Assembly: GCF_002291445.1 (NCBI RefSeq)
Contig: NZ_CP014137.1
Span: 5,270,001 to 5,334,000 of the forward strand
From: Brenneria goodwinii
Lineage (GTDB): Bacteria; Pseudomonadota; Gammaproteobacteria; Enterobacterales; Enterobacteriaceae
Direction: 5' to 3'
DNA: 64,000 nucleotides
Of the stretch, positions 54,822 to 62,249 are shown one piece after another. The notes under the pieces are model-generated. The model did not search any database, was not told the DNA's origin, and saw only the letters and a list, made by a program, of their open reading frames with translations. Positions within the stretch are counted from its first letter, which is position 1; each line of letters starts with the position of its first letter. Both the position numbers and the translations under genes were made by a program.

Positions 54822-55070
54822 CGAACAATGGCGCATTTCTTCCTGCGCCTCAATTCTGCGACTATCGATAAAATCCGCCAAATCCTTAACATGAACCATG
54901 CGAGGCGCCTTCTGCGTGTTACCGATACGAAATGTAGGGATGGGTAAATCACCGGCACCAGCTTTTTTATCTGCCGTTGCTGGCTTCATGCCTAAATAGC
55001 GCTCGGCAATGTCTGCCAGTGGGATTGTGGCAGTGTTAAATTCAGCCATTAACAAAAATATTGTATTCAT
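54816..55070 (-). CDS. PrtN-like (pyocin activator family) phage protein
   Basis: An 84-aa protein resembling the pyocin activator PrtN family: NTIFLLMAEFNTATIPLADI, AERYLGMKPATADKKAGAG, then PTFRIG.. and a C-terminal DLADFIDSRR. In prophages this small DNA-binding-like protein commonly lies beside the integrase, where it may act in excision or regulation. TGGAGAATCC precedes the ATG at 55070. Its 3' end overlaps the integrase end by 6 nt (convergent). Confidence 0.75.
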   Translation of the reverse strand: MNTIFLLMAEFNTATIPLADIAERYLGMKPATADKKAGAGDLPIPTFRIGNTQKAPRMVHVKDLADFIDSRRIEAQEEMRHCSS

Positions 55071-55086
55071 GGATTCTCCAGATAAC

Positions 55087-55108
55087 AAAAAACCGCCCAG
55101 TAGGCGGT
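55087..55108 (-). terminator. terminator in the prophage leftward operon
   Basis: ACCGCC and GGCGGT (minus strand) pair around a 5-nt loop and are followed by six T. It lies just upstream of the PrtN-like gene, separating it from the long early operon unless antitermination occurs. Confidence 0.75.
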
Positions 55109-55148
55109 CTCTAGATGGTTGATATGATTACTTATTGTTGATTGTTTT

Positions 55149-55418
55149 CTATGAATACTTTTCCGGATTCTTTATGGCATCAAGAAAGCTTTCTGTGCGG
55201 TAATCTTTGCTCCAGCCGATCCAGATCGATGAATCACCATCTAAAGAAATGCTGCGGTTTCCTGACATAGAGCTCTCAGGCTGCGGTACAGATTTGCACT
55301 GAGTGACAAGGTCCGCTTCTGCAACAAACAGGCTTGCGGTCGTCTCAAATCCGGCAATCAAAACAGTAGCATCTTGATCGCATGCCGCTAAAAGCTTCTG
55401 TAATTCACTAACCTTCAT
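55149..55418 (-). CDS. hypothetical phage protein
   Basis: An 89-aa acidic protein with CAGGAGAATAATT before the ATG at 55418. It begins MKVSELQKLLAACDQDATVL and ends SFLDAIKNPEKYS. No family recognised. It overlaps the end of the preceding DUF550-domain gene by 11 nt, so the pair is coupled. Confidence 0.65.
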   Translation of the reverse strand: MKVSELQKLLAACDQDATVLIAGFETTASLFVAEADLVTQCKSVPQPESSMSGNRSISLDGDSSIWIGWSKDYRTESFLDAIKNPEKYS

Positions 55419-56394
55419 AATTATTCTCCTGTTTGGACACCATACCATTATACGGTGGGGAGGCGGCGAGCATGGCTTCAATTTCGCGGTGAGCATCGCC
55501 GCATGCGATAGCTGAATAGCGTCCACGGCTACCATCGTTATCGAACAGTTTGTTTATTGCGGCCCGCAAACCATCCGGCACTGCGTAAGACCGTCTTACT
55601 GGCTCGGTGTAGAGATAATAAACGTCATCCGGCAGATCATGAATGGCAGGCGAATAAACCAGATTGAATTTGTTCCCTGCTAGGCGCCCGCTTTGGATAC
55701 GGACTGTAGCTACCGGCTTTCCACCGTCCAATGCTCGATCTATCGCGGCACGCTCGGCAGGAGTGAACCGATCAGCCTTTACTGCGTCCGATAGCACTTT
55801 TGGATTGGCTTTGCGCTGGTGGAGCATCATAGCGAAATTGCCGACATCTTCGAACGTACCCGAATTACCTTTGACCAGGTGAGCTACCAACATCACCGCC
55901 AGGCTTTCCACGCTACAAAGATGCGGGTCATCCCATCCACGCCGACCTTTAGCGCGAGACTTTGCAAGTTTGGCTTTACATGCAATAGCAAATCGATCAA
56001 ACGCTTCATCATCTGAATGTTGCAGTACCTGTCCTGAATTACCGGACAACTGGAGCAACGAACGTAATGCGTGACGCGGTACAGCCGCCCATTGCAGCAC
56101 TGTATTCGGGAGGTATTCATACTCGTCTGGTAGAGTGTTCTCAATTTCGTCCAGAGCGTCGGAAAGCTTCGCAAAAGAATCGTCCGGGACAACATGGCAT
56201 AACTCGCCGTCAATCTCTTGCTGACAGCTATCATCAGCGAGTTCAAACGCGGCCTCGCAAATATCAAGTAGCATCTTGATGACGCGGCGGTGTTCTGCCG
56301 TTACACCGTTATCCGGCACCGCTGGTGGATCTCGATAAATCGGAAGACCGTCATAATCGACGTCAACATAATCTGGCTTTACGGACTCAGACAT
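55408..56394 (-). CDS. phage protein with a DUF550 (dATP/dGTP pyrophosphohydrolase-like) domain
   Basis: A 328-aa protein. Residues about 131-195 (FDRFAIACKAKLAKSRAKG, GWDDPHL.., VAHLVKGNSGTFEDVGNFAM, MLHQR) resemble the MazG-like DUF550 domain of phage dATP/dGTP pyrophosphohydrolases. The flanking N-terminal 130 and C-terminal 130 residues are not recognised. An all-alpha pyrophosphatase role in nucleotide-pool control is plausible but the canonical metal-binding glutamates are not clearly seen. Confidence 0.65.
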   Translation of the reverse strand: MSESVKPDYVDVDYDGLPIYRDPPAVPDNGVTAEHRRVIKMLLDICEAAFELADDSCQQEIDGELCHVVPDDSFAKLSDALDEIENTLPDEYEYLPNTVLQWAAVPRHALRSLLQLSGNSGQVLQHSDDEAFDRFAIACKAKLAKSRAKGRRGWDDPHLCSVESLAVMLVAHLVKGNSGTFEDVGNFAMMLHQRKANPKVLSDAVKADRFTPAERAAIDRALDGGKPVATVRIQSGRLAGNKFNLVYSPAIHDLPDDVYYLYTEPVRRSYAVPDGLRAAINKLFDNDGSRGRYSAIACGDAHREIEAMLAASPPYNGMVSKQENNYEG

Positions 56395-56891
56395 AAACCC
56401 TCCTTGCTGAATTTCAGCGCTTCTTTATAGCTGGCCTTTGCTGCCTTTTTCGTATTGCACCAATTGCCCTCTACATCACGAACTGGATATCCGTGATAAT
56501 CGCTATATGATTTCCTGAACATTCGGTATTGATATCTGCCGCCATCACGCCGGTATTCGAATTCAGGCTTTTTCCAACCCAGTAGCCATTCCGAGAAATC
56601 TTGGCAGGAATCAGCATCAAGATATTCGCTATAGCGGGTGGGCTTTGGTGGAGTGGGTAGGGCTGATATAGCGGCGACTTCCCCGGATTTTGTACAGTGA
56701 TAAAGCTTGCCGCCGCCGACAAAATCAGGAGAGGGGCGTTTGGTCATCATTCCATCTGTGACCAGAGCTTCAAGATCGTCATTATCTGAATGCCCGCAGC
56801 CCGCCAGAAAATAATTGCGGTATGGCTCGCGTTTCGTAGCGCTAATACCAAGTGCGTGCTGCATCAATTCTATTTGGCGTAATGTTGTCAT
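56379..56891 (-). CDS. hypothetical phage protein
   Basis: A 170-aa protein beginning MTTLRQIELMQHALGIS; the ATG at 56891 overlaps the TGA of the upstream gene (ATGA). Part of it (NYFLAGCGHSDNDDLEALV, FVGGGKLYHCTKSGEVAAI) looks like a small phage domain for which I have no function. The C-terminal part is basic and aromatic (RYQYRMFRKSYSDYHGYP). Confidence 0.65.
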   Translation of the reverse strand: MTTLRQIELMQHALGISATKREPYRNYFLAGCGHSDNDDLEALVTDGMMTKRPSPDFVGGGKLYHCTKSGEVAAISALPTPPKPTRYSEYLDADSCQDFSEWLLGWKKPEFEYRRDGGRYQYRMFRKSYSDYHGYPVRDVEGNWCNTKKAAKASYKEALKFSKEGLCLSP

Positions 56892-57127
56892 GACGGCACC
56901 CCACACATCTTCTGCAGAGAACGGTGATGGTTCATCACCGTGGCAACGTATGACGCATTCCGATTTATTACTTCAACGGAATAGGTTTTATTGGCTACGC
57001 GGACGCGATAGGTTTCGCTATTTTTCCGTCGAGCGTAATTGCCGTAACGTTGCTGGTGGTTTTGAAGCGCCGCTTCTGCGGCCTTTCGTTCCAGTGGGGT
57101 TAATTCACCCCTTATGATATGGCGCAT
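56888..57127 (-). CDS. small basic phage protein
   Basis: A 79-aa basic protein (MRHIIRGELTPLERKAAEAA.., ending KMCGVPS) with GGAGGTTTTC before the ATG at 57127 and ATGA overlap with the next gene. No function recognised. Confidence 0.65.
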   Translation of the reverse strand: MRHIIRGELTPLERKAAEAALQNHQQRYGNYARRKNSETYRVRVANKTYSVEVINRNASYVATVMNHHRSLQKMCGVPS

Positions 57128-57140
57128 GAAAACCTCCAAT

Positions 57141-57165
57141 AAAAAGCCCCGCTGGTGGCGAGGCT
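57141..57165 (-). terminator. terminator within the prophage leftward operon
   Basis: On the minus strand AGCCTCGC pairs with GCGGGGCT (one mismatch) around 5 nt, followed by five T. It lies in a 40-nt spacer between two genes of the operon. Confidence 0.65.
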
Positions 57166-57167
57166 CG

Positions 57168-57383
57168 TTATTTGTCGATCAGGTTGTTGTAATCGTTGTG
57201 GTTGAGTAATTCCCAACTGGTACCGTCGCGTGACAGCAGGCGCCAACGTTTATTAACCCGTAGCGTTTGATATTTTTTGCCGTGCGTCCGGCGCGGGATA
57301 ACTCGACCTGTATTGACCTGCTTTAACAGGATGTTGGCTTTTTCTGAAATCCAGAGAGGCGCTTTATTCTGGCTGATGTTCAT
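57168..57383 (-). CDS. small basic phage protein
   Basis: A 71-aa lysine/arginine-rich protein (MNISQNKAPLWISEKANILL..) with GAGGGG 9 nt before its ATG. It overlaps the end of the ParB-like gene by 20 nt in another frame. The C-terminal half (RVNKRWRLLSRDGTSWELLN) suggests a small beta domain; no family recognised. Confidence 0.6.
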   Translation of the reverse strand: MNISQNKAPLWISEKANILLKQVNTGRVIPRRTHGKKYQTLRVNKRWRLLSRDGTSWELLNHNDYNNLIDK

Positions 57384-58200
57384 TCTGCTGCCCCTCGCTG
57401 TAGTCTTTAAACTCGGTGAGGATTTTCATCACCTCGTCTTTAACGCCGGGCGGGAGCATTAGATAGTCACGCAACCCGTCCTGGCTCACGATGGGGGTAG
57501 ACTTATAGATCAGCTCAATCAGGCGTTTGGTTTTCGCCGCGGCGAACTGTGGTTTTGCCAGCGACTTCGTAATTTTCTTTTTACCGGCAGACTCGGCCTT
57601 TTCCATCAGATTCGAGATTACCTTGTCGGCAAAAACGCCATACTTCCGGGTTATATCGATCGCCAGGGCGTAATTCAGCGAACCAGCTCGAACGAGACTT
57701 TTGACATACGGCGAGCACTCCTGATGTAACTGCAAGTGCTGGAGAATGTCGGACTCCGACCGTTTAACTTTTTGCGCTATCTGCGAGTTACTCCAGCCCT
57801 GATTAACCAGCCGCTGGTATGCTGCGCCGCGTTCCAGCGGGGTAAGTGCCAACCCCTGTGAGCTGGTGACCATGAATGCAATCTTGTCAGCCTCTGTGCC
57901 GACAAAGTCCTTACATTCAAGCCTGAGAACTTCGCACCCGGCCTCATTTGCGGCCAGCGCGCCGAAATAGCGGTGATGGCCATCAATGACCTTAACGCCG
58001 TGCTCTGTTACCTCGACGGCCAGAGGGGGGATGTATTCACCGGCAATGAACGCGTCCCTAAATTCTTCAACGTGGCTCTGATTCAGTTCACGGACGTTAT
58101 AGCCGCCCTCGGCATAAATTTCTTCCAGTGGGACCAGGTGAGTTTTTCTAACAGTGATGCCAGTTTCTTTACTGGCATAGCGTTGGTTTAATGTGGCCAT
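57364..58200 (-). CDS. phage ParB/Srx-fold nuclease-domain protein
   Basis: A 278-aa protein with an N-terminal ParB/sulfiredoxin-like domain (HLVPLEEIYAEGGYNVRELN, PPLAVEV, then the hallmark VIDGHHRYFGAL) and a central helix-turn-helix (TPLERGAAYQRLVNQGWSNS, QIAQKVKRSESDILQHLQL). AGGAAGATAAAT precedes the ATG at 58200. Such phage proteins bind or nick DNA and have roles in replication or host takeover. No ParA partner is nearby, so it is not a segregation pair. Confidence 0.8.
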   Translation of the reverse strand: MATLNQRYASKETGITVRKTHLVPLEEIYAEGGYNVRELNQSHVEEFRDAFIAGEYIPPLAVEVTEHGVKVIDGHHRYFGALAANEAGCEVLRLECKDFVGTEADKIAFMVTSSQGLALTPLERGAAYQRLVNQGWSNSQIAQKVKRSESDILQHLQLHQECSPYVKSLVRAGSLNYALAIDITRKYGVFADKVISNLMEKAESAGKKKITKSLAKPQFAAAKTKRLIELIYKSTPIVSQDGLRDYLMLPPGVKDEVMKILTEFKDYSEGQQNEHQPE

Positions 58201-58285
58201 ATTTATCTTCCTGTCGGGTAAATGCTTCACTATGCGCACCGCAGGGCGCGCATAAGGCTGCACTTTTCAGGGAGAAAAGGGAGGA

Positions 58286-59098
58286 TTAGATAGAGCCTTC
58301 GTAAACCGGGATGGTTTCGAGAGCGTTTTGCAGTTCAGTAACGATTTCGCTGAATGCGTGTTCGACGATCTTTTCAGGGTCGATCAGCTCATACCAAAGG
58401 AACAGTTGACCCTCTTTAATACGGTAGCGGAAACGGGCGTCAATCTGGTACGGATTGCCATTGTGGAACGGGGCGATGGCCAGGCTGATTTTTTCCGGTA
58501 GTTTTGTATTACCGCTGCCGGATTTTTCGTCGCTGTAGCTCATCTGGAATGTGCCGTCATTCAGCCGTTTTACAGACTTGAATTCAGATTTACGCGTTTC
58601 CGAGAATGCCAGGACCATTTCCAACAGTTCCGTGCCAGACGGCCCGGCGTAGGTATCGCCAACCGGCGCAATATCACCGATGTGTTTTTCGATAAATTCA
58701 CCGAATTCCACCTGGCGCATGGCACTGCCATCCAGCGCAGCCCATTCCTTCCACTCTTTGGAAAACGGGCAGTCGTAGATCGCCCGGTGGCTACCCCAAC
58801 TCGGAAGCTCCGCGCTTTCGTGATAGTCCAGCACGGCAACAATCTTTGTTTTGGTATTGTCGGCAAAGATGGCGGTGCGCGGGTCTTTGAATTTGTTAAC
58901 GTAGGCAATCAATGATGAAACAGCGATTAGATTAACCTGCTGGCGAATCAATGATGGCTGCAACTGGAACTTTTCCAGCGACGTTAAATCATGATCGTGT
59001 GGCACAATCGCTGATGGGATATCAGTCCCTGGATTATGTGCAGTAATAGCCAGATTACGAATTTCAGACACGGCAGAGCCGTCAACAATCTGTGACAT
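58286..59098 (-). CDS. YfdQ family phage protein (DUF2303)
   Basis: A 270-aa protein of the DUF2303 family found in prophage CPS-53 and many temperate phages: LTSLEKFQLQPSLIRQQVNL, FADNTKTKIVAVLDYHES, GSHRAIYDCPFSKEWKEWAA. Function unknown; typical of early leftward operons next to another small conserved protein, as here. Confidence 0.8.
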   Translation of the reverse strand: MSQIVDGSAVSEIRNLAITAHNPGTDIPSAIVPHDHDLTSLEKFQLQPSLIRQQVNLIAVSSLIAYVNKFKDPRTAIFADNTKTKIVAVLDYHESAELPSWGSHRAIYDCPFSKEWKEWAALDGSAMRQVEFGEFIEKHIGDIAPVGDTYAGPSGTELLEMVLAFSETRKSEFKSVKRLNDGTFQMSYSDEKSGSGNTKLPEKISLAIAPFHNGNPYQIDARFRYRIKEGQLFLWYELIDPEKIVEHAFSEIVTELQNALETIPVYEGSI

Positions 59099-59162
59099 AG
59101 ATATTTTCCTTGATTGTTTATTTATGGGGGAAGGTTAATTTTCAGGACGAAAAGATCAAAAA

Positions 59163-59534
59163 TTAACTGTTGGACTGCAACTTGATAGGGGCCGCGTTGC
59201 TTTTGGTATTAATGACCTGAAGGTCCATCTGAACCTGATCGGGGTCATCACGCAGTAGATCTCCGTCAGCGGTAGAAAACATGATGGTATCGGCCAGCTC
59301 AAGTTTCGGCTTATTGAACTTGACGTCCGGCGTGACTTTGATTGTGTCTTCCGTGCGACTGTTCAACATTTCGCAGTTAAGCGTCAATGTGACCGAGCCT
59401 TTTTTTCGTGTTTCCCGAACCGCTTGAATAATCATTGCGAGGGTTTCAGTTAATTCAGCGTCCAGGGTGCCTTTATTTATATAGGCAATCTGTTGGCTGA
59501 ACGGTGTGCATTTACTTTCAGCATTTTCAGACAT
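59163..59534 (-). CDS. conserved phage protein upstream of YfdQ-like gene
   Basis: A 123-aa acidic protein beginning MSENAESKCTPFSQQIAYIN, with AGGAG 8 nt before the ATG at 59534. It contains ETLAMIIQAVRETRKKGSVT and a beta-rich second half. Companion of the DUF2303 gene in temperate phages; no function known. The frame runs upstream to 59711 without a ribosome site. Confidence 0.65.
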   Translation of the reverse strand: MSENAESKCTPFSQQIAYINKGTLDAELTETLAMIIQAVRETRKKGSVTLTLNCEMLNSRTEDTIKVTPDVKFNKPKLELADTIMFSTADGDLLRDDPDQVQMDLQVINTKSNAAPIKLQSNS

Positions 59535-59767
59535 GTCATTTTCTCCTTTCACACACAGAAGCAGGGGATTGCTTCTCTCTGTAAAAAGGGCAGTCAGCCG
59601 CAGAACATTATCTTCATCCTCCGGTATTGGGTTAGAAGAACGGTGACCGCCAAAGGGATAACAAGGGTATGTTGTGGCAGGATTACCACAACGAAAAGAG
59701 CACTGGTTCACACCCTACGTTTAGCATCTCACGGATTCGGTGCGTCCCAATGCTCTTTGCTGTTGTG

Positions 59768-59983
59768 TTAATCGGGGTTGGCTAATTTTCTCAGACGTTC
59801 AAAGTCCGCATCCTGCCTTTCGCCCCAGGTGATTTCCGCCCACAAATTGAATGCGCCGTATGCCCATTCTTTATACATTTCCGCAATGCCGGCAGAGTCA
59901 GCGTGTTGAATCGATGTGGATATGCAATGAGTAATCTGTTTTTCTGTCGCCGCGGTGATGTCTTTATATGTCCAGGTTTTCAT
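59768..59983 (-). CDS. small hypothetical phage protein
   Basis: A 71-aa protein (MKTWTYKDITAATEKQITHC.., ending KLANPD) with GAGG 8 nt before the ATG at 59983. Not recognised. It follows 8 nt after the 29-codon membrane peptide gene. Confidence 0.6.
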   Translation of the reverse strand: MKTWTYKDITAATEKQITHCISTSIQHADSAGIAEMYKEWAYGAFNLWAEITWGERQDADFERLRKLANPD

Positions 59984-59991
59984 TGTGAGCC

Positions 59992-60081
59992 TCACCCTGT
60001 GAAAATTTCATAAATGTGATAAACACCGGCAATCACGAGAGACAGCGCAGCCATGATTGCTAAAGTGATCAGGATTTCCAT
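59992..60081 (-). CDS. 29-residue phage membrane peptide
   Basis: An ATG at 60081 with AAGAGG 6-7 nt upstream opens a 29-codon frame made almost entirely of one hydrophobic helix (MEILITLAIMAALSLVIAGV.. then a short polar tail). It ends 8 nt before the next gene. Too short for routine annotation, but the ribosome site and spacing support translation. Function unknown; membrane-acting phage micropeptides include superinfection-exclusion and holin-like factors. Confidence 0.5.
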   Translation of the reverse strand: MEILITLAIMAALSLVIAGVYHIYEIFTG

Positions 60082-60189
60082 CACACACCTCTTTATCAAT
60101 GCCATCGTGATTACCTCGGATGTAGATCGCCGGTTACGAATCCGGCGACGCGAACCCGCGCCCGGTTGATGCCCTGGTGAAGGCGGGAA

Positions 60190-60360
60190 TTATTGATGTT
60201 TTAATTCAGCGTAATATTCACGGCCAATCTTCATGGCCATGTGAAATCGCATTGCTGGTGGGATACCGCTTCGTTCCATGTAGTCACAATGTGATTGCAT
60301 CTGCTGAACAAGCCGTAAATGTTGTGCTTGGGAAAGGCGTTTGTTGGTGTCAGGTTTCAT
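60190..60360 (-). CDS. small basic phage protein
   Basis: A 56-aa helical protein (MKPDTNKRLSQAQHLRLVQQ.., ending YYAELKHQ) with GAGG before the ATG at 60360. An upstream ATG at 60393 has a poorer ribosome site. No function recognised. Confidence 0.55.
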   Translation of the reverse strand: MKPDTNKRLSQAQHLRLVQQMQSHCDYMERSGIPPAMRFHMAMKIGREYYAELKHQ

Positions 60361-60433
60361 AATGACCTCAACTGCTGGTGGTAGTGGTTTCATTCATGCA
60401 CCCGTAAAGCTGGTAGGCGCAGGGTGAAGTCAC

Positions 60434-60742
60434 TCAGCAGCCCATCATGCGCTCCATGCGCTCCATACGTGCCATTTCCGCCAGTTCGCGAGCGTTACGG
60501 CGTTCCTCAACCAGCTCGCGCTTTTCTGCAAAGGTCAGCGCCGCAATGTTGGGCACCCGAACCTTGCCGGTAGCACAGCAATGGGTGCAGGGAACGTCAT
60601 AAGCGCCGTCTAAAATCATGTCGCGCTCTTCCGGCTCCATGTCATTCAGTTCGCTACTGGTGAATCCGTTGGAGAAAGCAGGGTTGTCCATCATGCCGTG
60701 TCCTTCGCAGACATGGCAGATAACGAAATTGTACTTACGCAT
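60434..60742 (-). CDS. phage zinc-finger-like early protein
   Basis: First gene of the leftward early operon, 102 aa. Two Cys pairs, CHVCEGHG and CTHCCATGKV, resemble the C-x-x-C-x-G-x-G repeats of DnaJ-type zinc modules; the C-terminus is a charged helix with ERMERMMGC. Position right after the left promoter is where lambda places N, but no arginine-rich N motif is seen, so I do not call it an antiterminator. AGAGG precedes the ATG by 8 nt. Confidence 0.6.
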   Translation of the reverse strand: MRKYNFVICHVCEGHGMMDNPAFSNGFTSSELNDMEPEERDMILDGAYDVPCTHCCATGKVRVPNIAALTFAEKRELVEERRNARELAEMARMERMERMMGC

Positions 60743-60926
60743 TGAGGTATCCTCTCAGGTAGTGGTCTTAATGAAGCGCCCAGAGGACGCTTTATAAGTT
60801 CACTTATCCTTTGCTGTGGTCACGGCATAGCTCTCACTACCCCTGCACCCCTCGCACTCGCACCGGTTTTGCATTTCTCGGTGGTCTAAGCGGTCATCTG
60901 AGACAGTGTATTGTCTCGATGGGTTA

Positions 60927-60955
60927 AAAGTACCGCAGGTATTATTGCTGGTCAA
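60927..60955 (-). promoter_or_regulatory. early left promoter (PL) of the prophage
   Basis: On the minus strand TTGACC (60955-60950), 17 nt, then TACTTT (60932-60927). The operators at 60929-60943 and 60954-60968 overlap the -10 and the -35, so bound repressor would silence it. It drives the operon beginning at 60742. Confidence 0.65.
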
Positions 60956-60989
60956 TACCTAAAGTATTAAAATAAATACTGCAAGTATT
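60929..60989. promoter_or_regulatory. left repressor operators (three 15-bp sites)
   Basis: AGTACCGCAGGTATT (60929-60943), AATACCTAAAGTATT (60954-60968) and AATACTGCAAGTATT (60975-60989) share the palindromic frame AATAC-N5-GTATT. Centres are 25 and 21 bp apart, about two helical turns. The same sites occur upstream of cro. Confidence 0.8.
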
Positions 60990-61084
60990 CCTCTGTTGAT
61001 TTATAAGTGAATTTATTTTTTGCGGGTGTGTGACGGGTTAATCGATAGGTGGGATAGGTGAGGGGATTAGCCAAACGACAGGTA

Positions 61085-61110
61085 CAAAAAATCCCGCCGT
61101 AGCGGGATAT
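61085..61110. terminator. bidirectional terminator after the NYN gene
   Basis: ATCCCGC and GCGGGAT (61091-61097 and 61102-61108) pair around CGTA, with A-run on one side and A/T on the other; read on the minus strand it ends in a six-T run, 15 nt after the NYN stop. Confidence 0.8.
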
Positions 61111-61124
61111 AAAAAATGGAAACA

Positions 61125-61952
61125 TTATCTATGATTTTGTGCCCTTGTATTTTTGTGTCTCGGAGGTCGGGCAGTTTGCTTTTTCGGTTTTCGTTCGTGC
61201 CACCAGTCAGGTAATGGAGTTGGCTCCACTTCTAAAGCATCAGCCATGCCAGAAATCAAGCTGTAGGAATGAACCCCATCAATATGCTCAGATAAAGATG
61301 CGGTGACAGTTTGCCGTAGCGGGTCTAAAATGAAGTCTATCCCTTTTATCCTTGCATGTTTTGCTGCTGGAACGAAATCAGAATCGCCCGCGACAAGGAC
61401 TATTACATCGACTAACTTTTCATAAGCAAGTGTAGTTATATCCATACCTAACTTTATGTCGACTTGCTTTTGTTTTATATCATAGTAGAAATCGTCGTTG
61501 TTTAACTCATCCCATTTGCGCCTTCCAGTCATGAGTGCATCAAGAGCATGAGTTTTAAGCTGCCATCTTTTATTATCGACCAAGGTTCCTAAGCGTAACG
61601 CTGTTTTTCTGCTTTTGCGGAGTTCTTCGTGTAAAGCTTCTCGGAGAATGTAACTTGGTTCTAATTTAAAATTTTTTCTTCCTGGAGTTTTATGAGATGG
61701 ATCTGATGGTAGTGGTAGCCTTGTCTGAATATCAAGTGGAGGGCAGTCATAGAAGTAAATTCTATAAAGCTCAACAGGCTCTCTTTTATCTTGAGACTGT
61801 TTCCTTCCATTCAAGTGGCTTTGAACCAAGGCCCATATAATTTTCATTATGTGGGTTGCTGATAGTTCATGATCCTTAAAATGTTTTCTCTGTGTGGCAT
61901 GTACCCGCTGCATAAAAAAGCCAGCGTCAATCATAATTGCTGCTTTCTTCAT
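61125..61952 (-). CDS. NYN-domain (LabA/PIN-like) putative ribonuclease
   Basis: A 275-aa protein with an N-terminal NYN nuclease domain: the first acidic residue in AIMIDAGFF, KQVDIKLGMDITTLA, and VLVAGDSDFVPAAKHAR supply the usual four acidic metal-binding positions. The C-terminus is basic (HERKPKKQTARPPRHKNTRA), suiting RNA contact. It sits in the immunity region between the left operator and cI, the place where temperate phages carry lysogenic-conversion or exclusion genes. It is bounded by its own terminator and, upstream, by a promoter-hairpin-terminator unit 13 nt from its start. The local sequence is AT-rich. Substrate unknown; a defence or toxin role is inference. Confidence 0.85.
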   Translation of the reverse strand: MKKAAIMIDAGFFMQRVHATQRKHFKDHELSATHIMKIIWALVQSHLNGRKQSQDKREPVELYRIYFYDCPPLDIQTRLPLPSDPSHKTPGRKNFKLEPSYILREALHEELRKSRKTALRLGTLVDNKRWQLKTHALDALMTGRRKWDELNNDDFYYDIKQKQVDIKLGMDITTLAYEKLVDVIVLVAGDSDFVPAAKHARIKGIDFILDPLRQTVTASLSEHIDGVHSYSLISGMADALEVEPTPLPDWWHERKPKKQTARPPRHKNTRAQNHR

Positions 61953-61961
61953 TTTTCATCC

Positions 61962-62024
61962 AAAAAAAAATGGCTTGGAGCCGTTATGTAGATATTAACA
62001 ATTGTCTACGAACGGGGCCAAGCC
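61962..62024 (-). ncRNA. predicted ~65-nt hairpin RNA / attenuator ahead of the NYN gene
   Basis: On the minus strand GGCTTGG, CCGTT and GTAGA pair in order with TCTAC, AACGG and CCAAGCC (61972-62024), separated only by 1-2 nt internal loops and capped by a 12-nt loop. Nine T follow directly (61970-61962), giving a textbook rho-independent end. The NYN ATG is 10 nt beyond the T-run. A promoter lies immediately upstream, so the transcript would be little more than the hairpin. Confidence 0.6.
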
Positions 62025-62034
62025 TGATGGCCTA

Positions 62035-62084
62035 AAGGTATGTCAAACCAATCTATCCGTCAACTGGATTTTTGTTTTTTTTTT
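62035..62084 (-). promoter_or_regulatory. promoter with A-tract UP element ahead of the hairpin RNA
   Basis: On the minus strand a 10-A run and a 5-A run (62084-62069) precede TTGACG (62063-62058), then 17 nt, then TACCTT (62040-62035). The -35, spacing and UP-like A tract are good; the -10 is modest. Transcription would begin near 62028, just before the hairpin. Confidence 0.5.
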
Positions 62085-62130
62085 AATGTCAAGACTACAA
62101 TATACAGGACTTGCTGAGTATCAATGATCA

Positions 62131-62247
62131 TCAGTTGTTTATCATTACAATGAAACCAACCTCATCATAGTCTGAACAGCTACAGCATAGTTCAAGCAAA
62201 CCGTTTGTACTCAATGGACTGCACTGCTGCCGCAGAACTTTAGCCAT
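62131..62247 (-). CDS. possible 38-residue peptide after cI
   Basis: An ATG 2 nt past the cI stop opens a 38-codon frame (MAKVLRQQCSPLSTNGLLEL.., ending FIVMINN). There is no Shine-Dalgarno, but reinitiation after cI is possible. Four cysteines in 38 residues. Not recognised, and it may be chance. Confidence 0.25.
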   Translation of the reverse strand: MAKVLRQQCSPLSTNGLLELCCSCSDYDEVGFIVMINN

Positions 62248-62249
62248 GG

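Larger units (their letters stand above)
60743..61124. other. left operator/promoter region of the prophage
   Basis: The 382-nt gap between the leftward early operon and the NYN gene. It carries the left promoter, three repressor operators (60929-60989) and the terminator of the NYN gene (61085-61110). No protein gene is apparent. Confidence 0.6.

Noticed and set aside
57364..58200. Plasmid-type ParAB partition system
   Set aside because: Only a ParB-like domain is present, no ParA gene or parS repeats; it belongs to the phage early operon.
60434..60742. N-type antiterminator
   Set aside because: The position fits, but the protein has zinc-finger-like Cys pairs and no arginine-rich RNA-binding N-terminus, and no boxB-like hairpin was identified.
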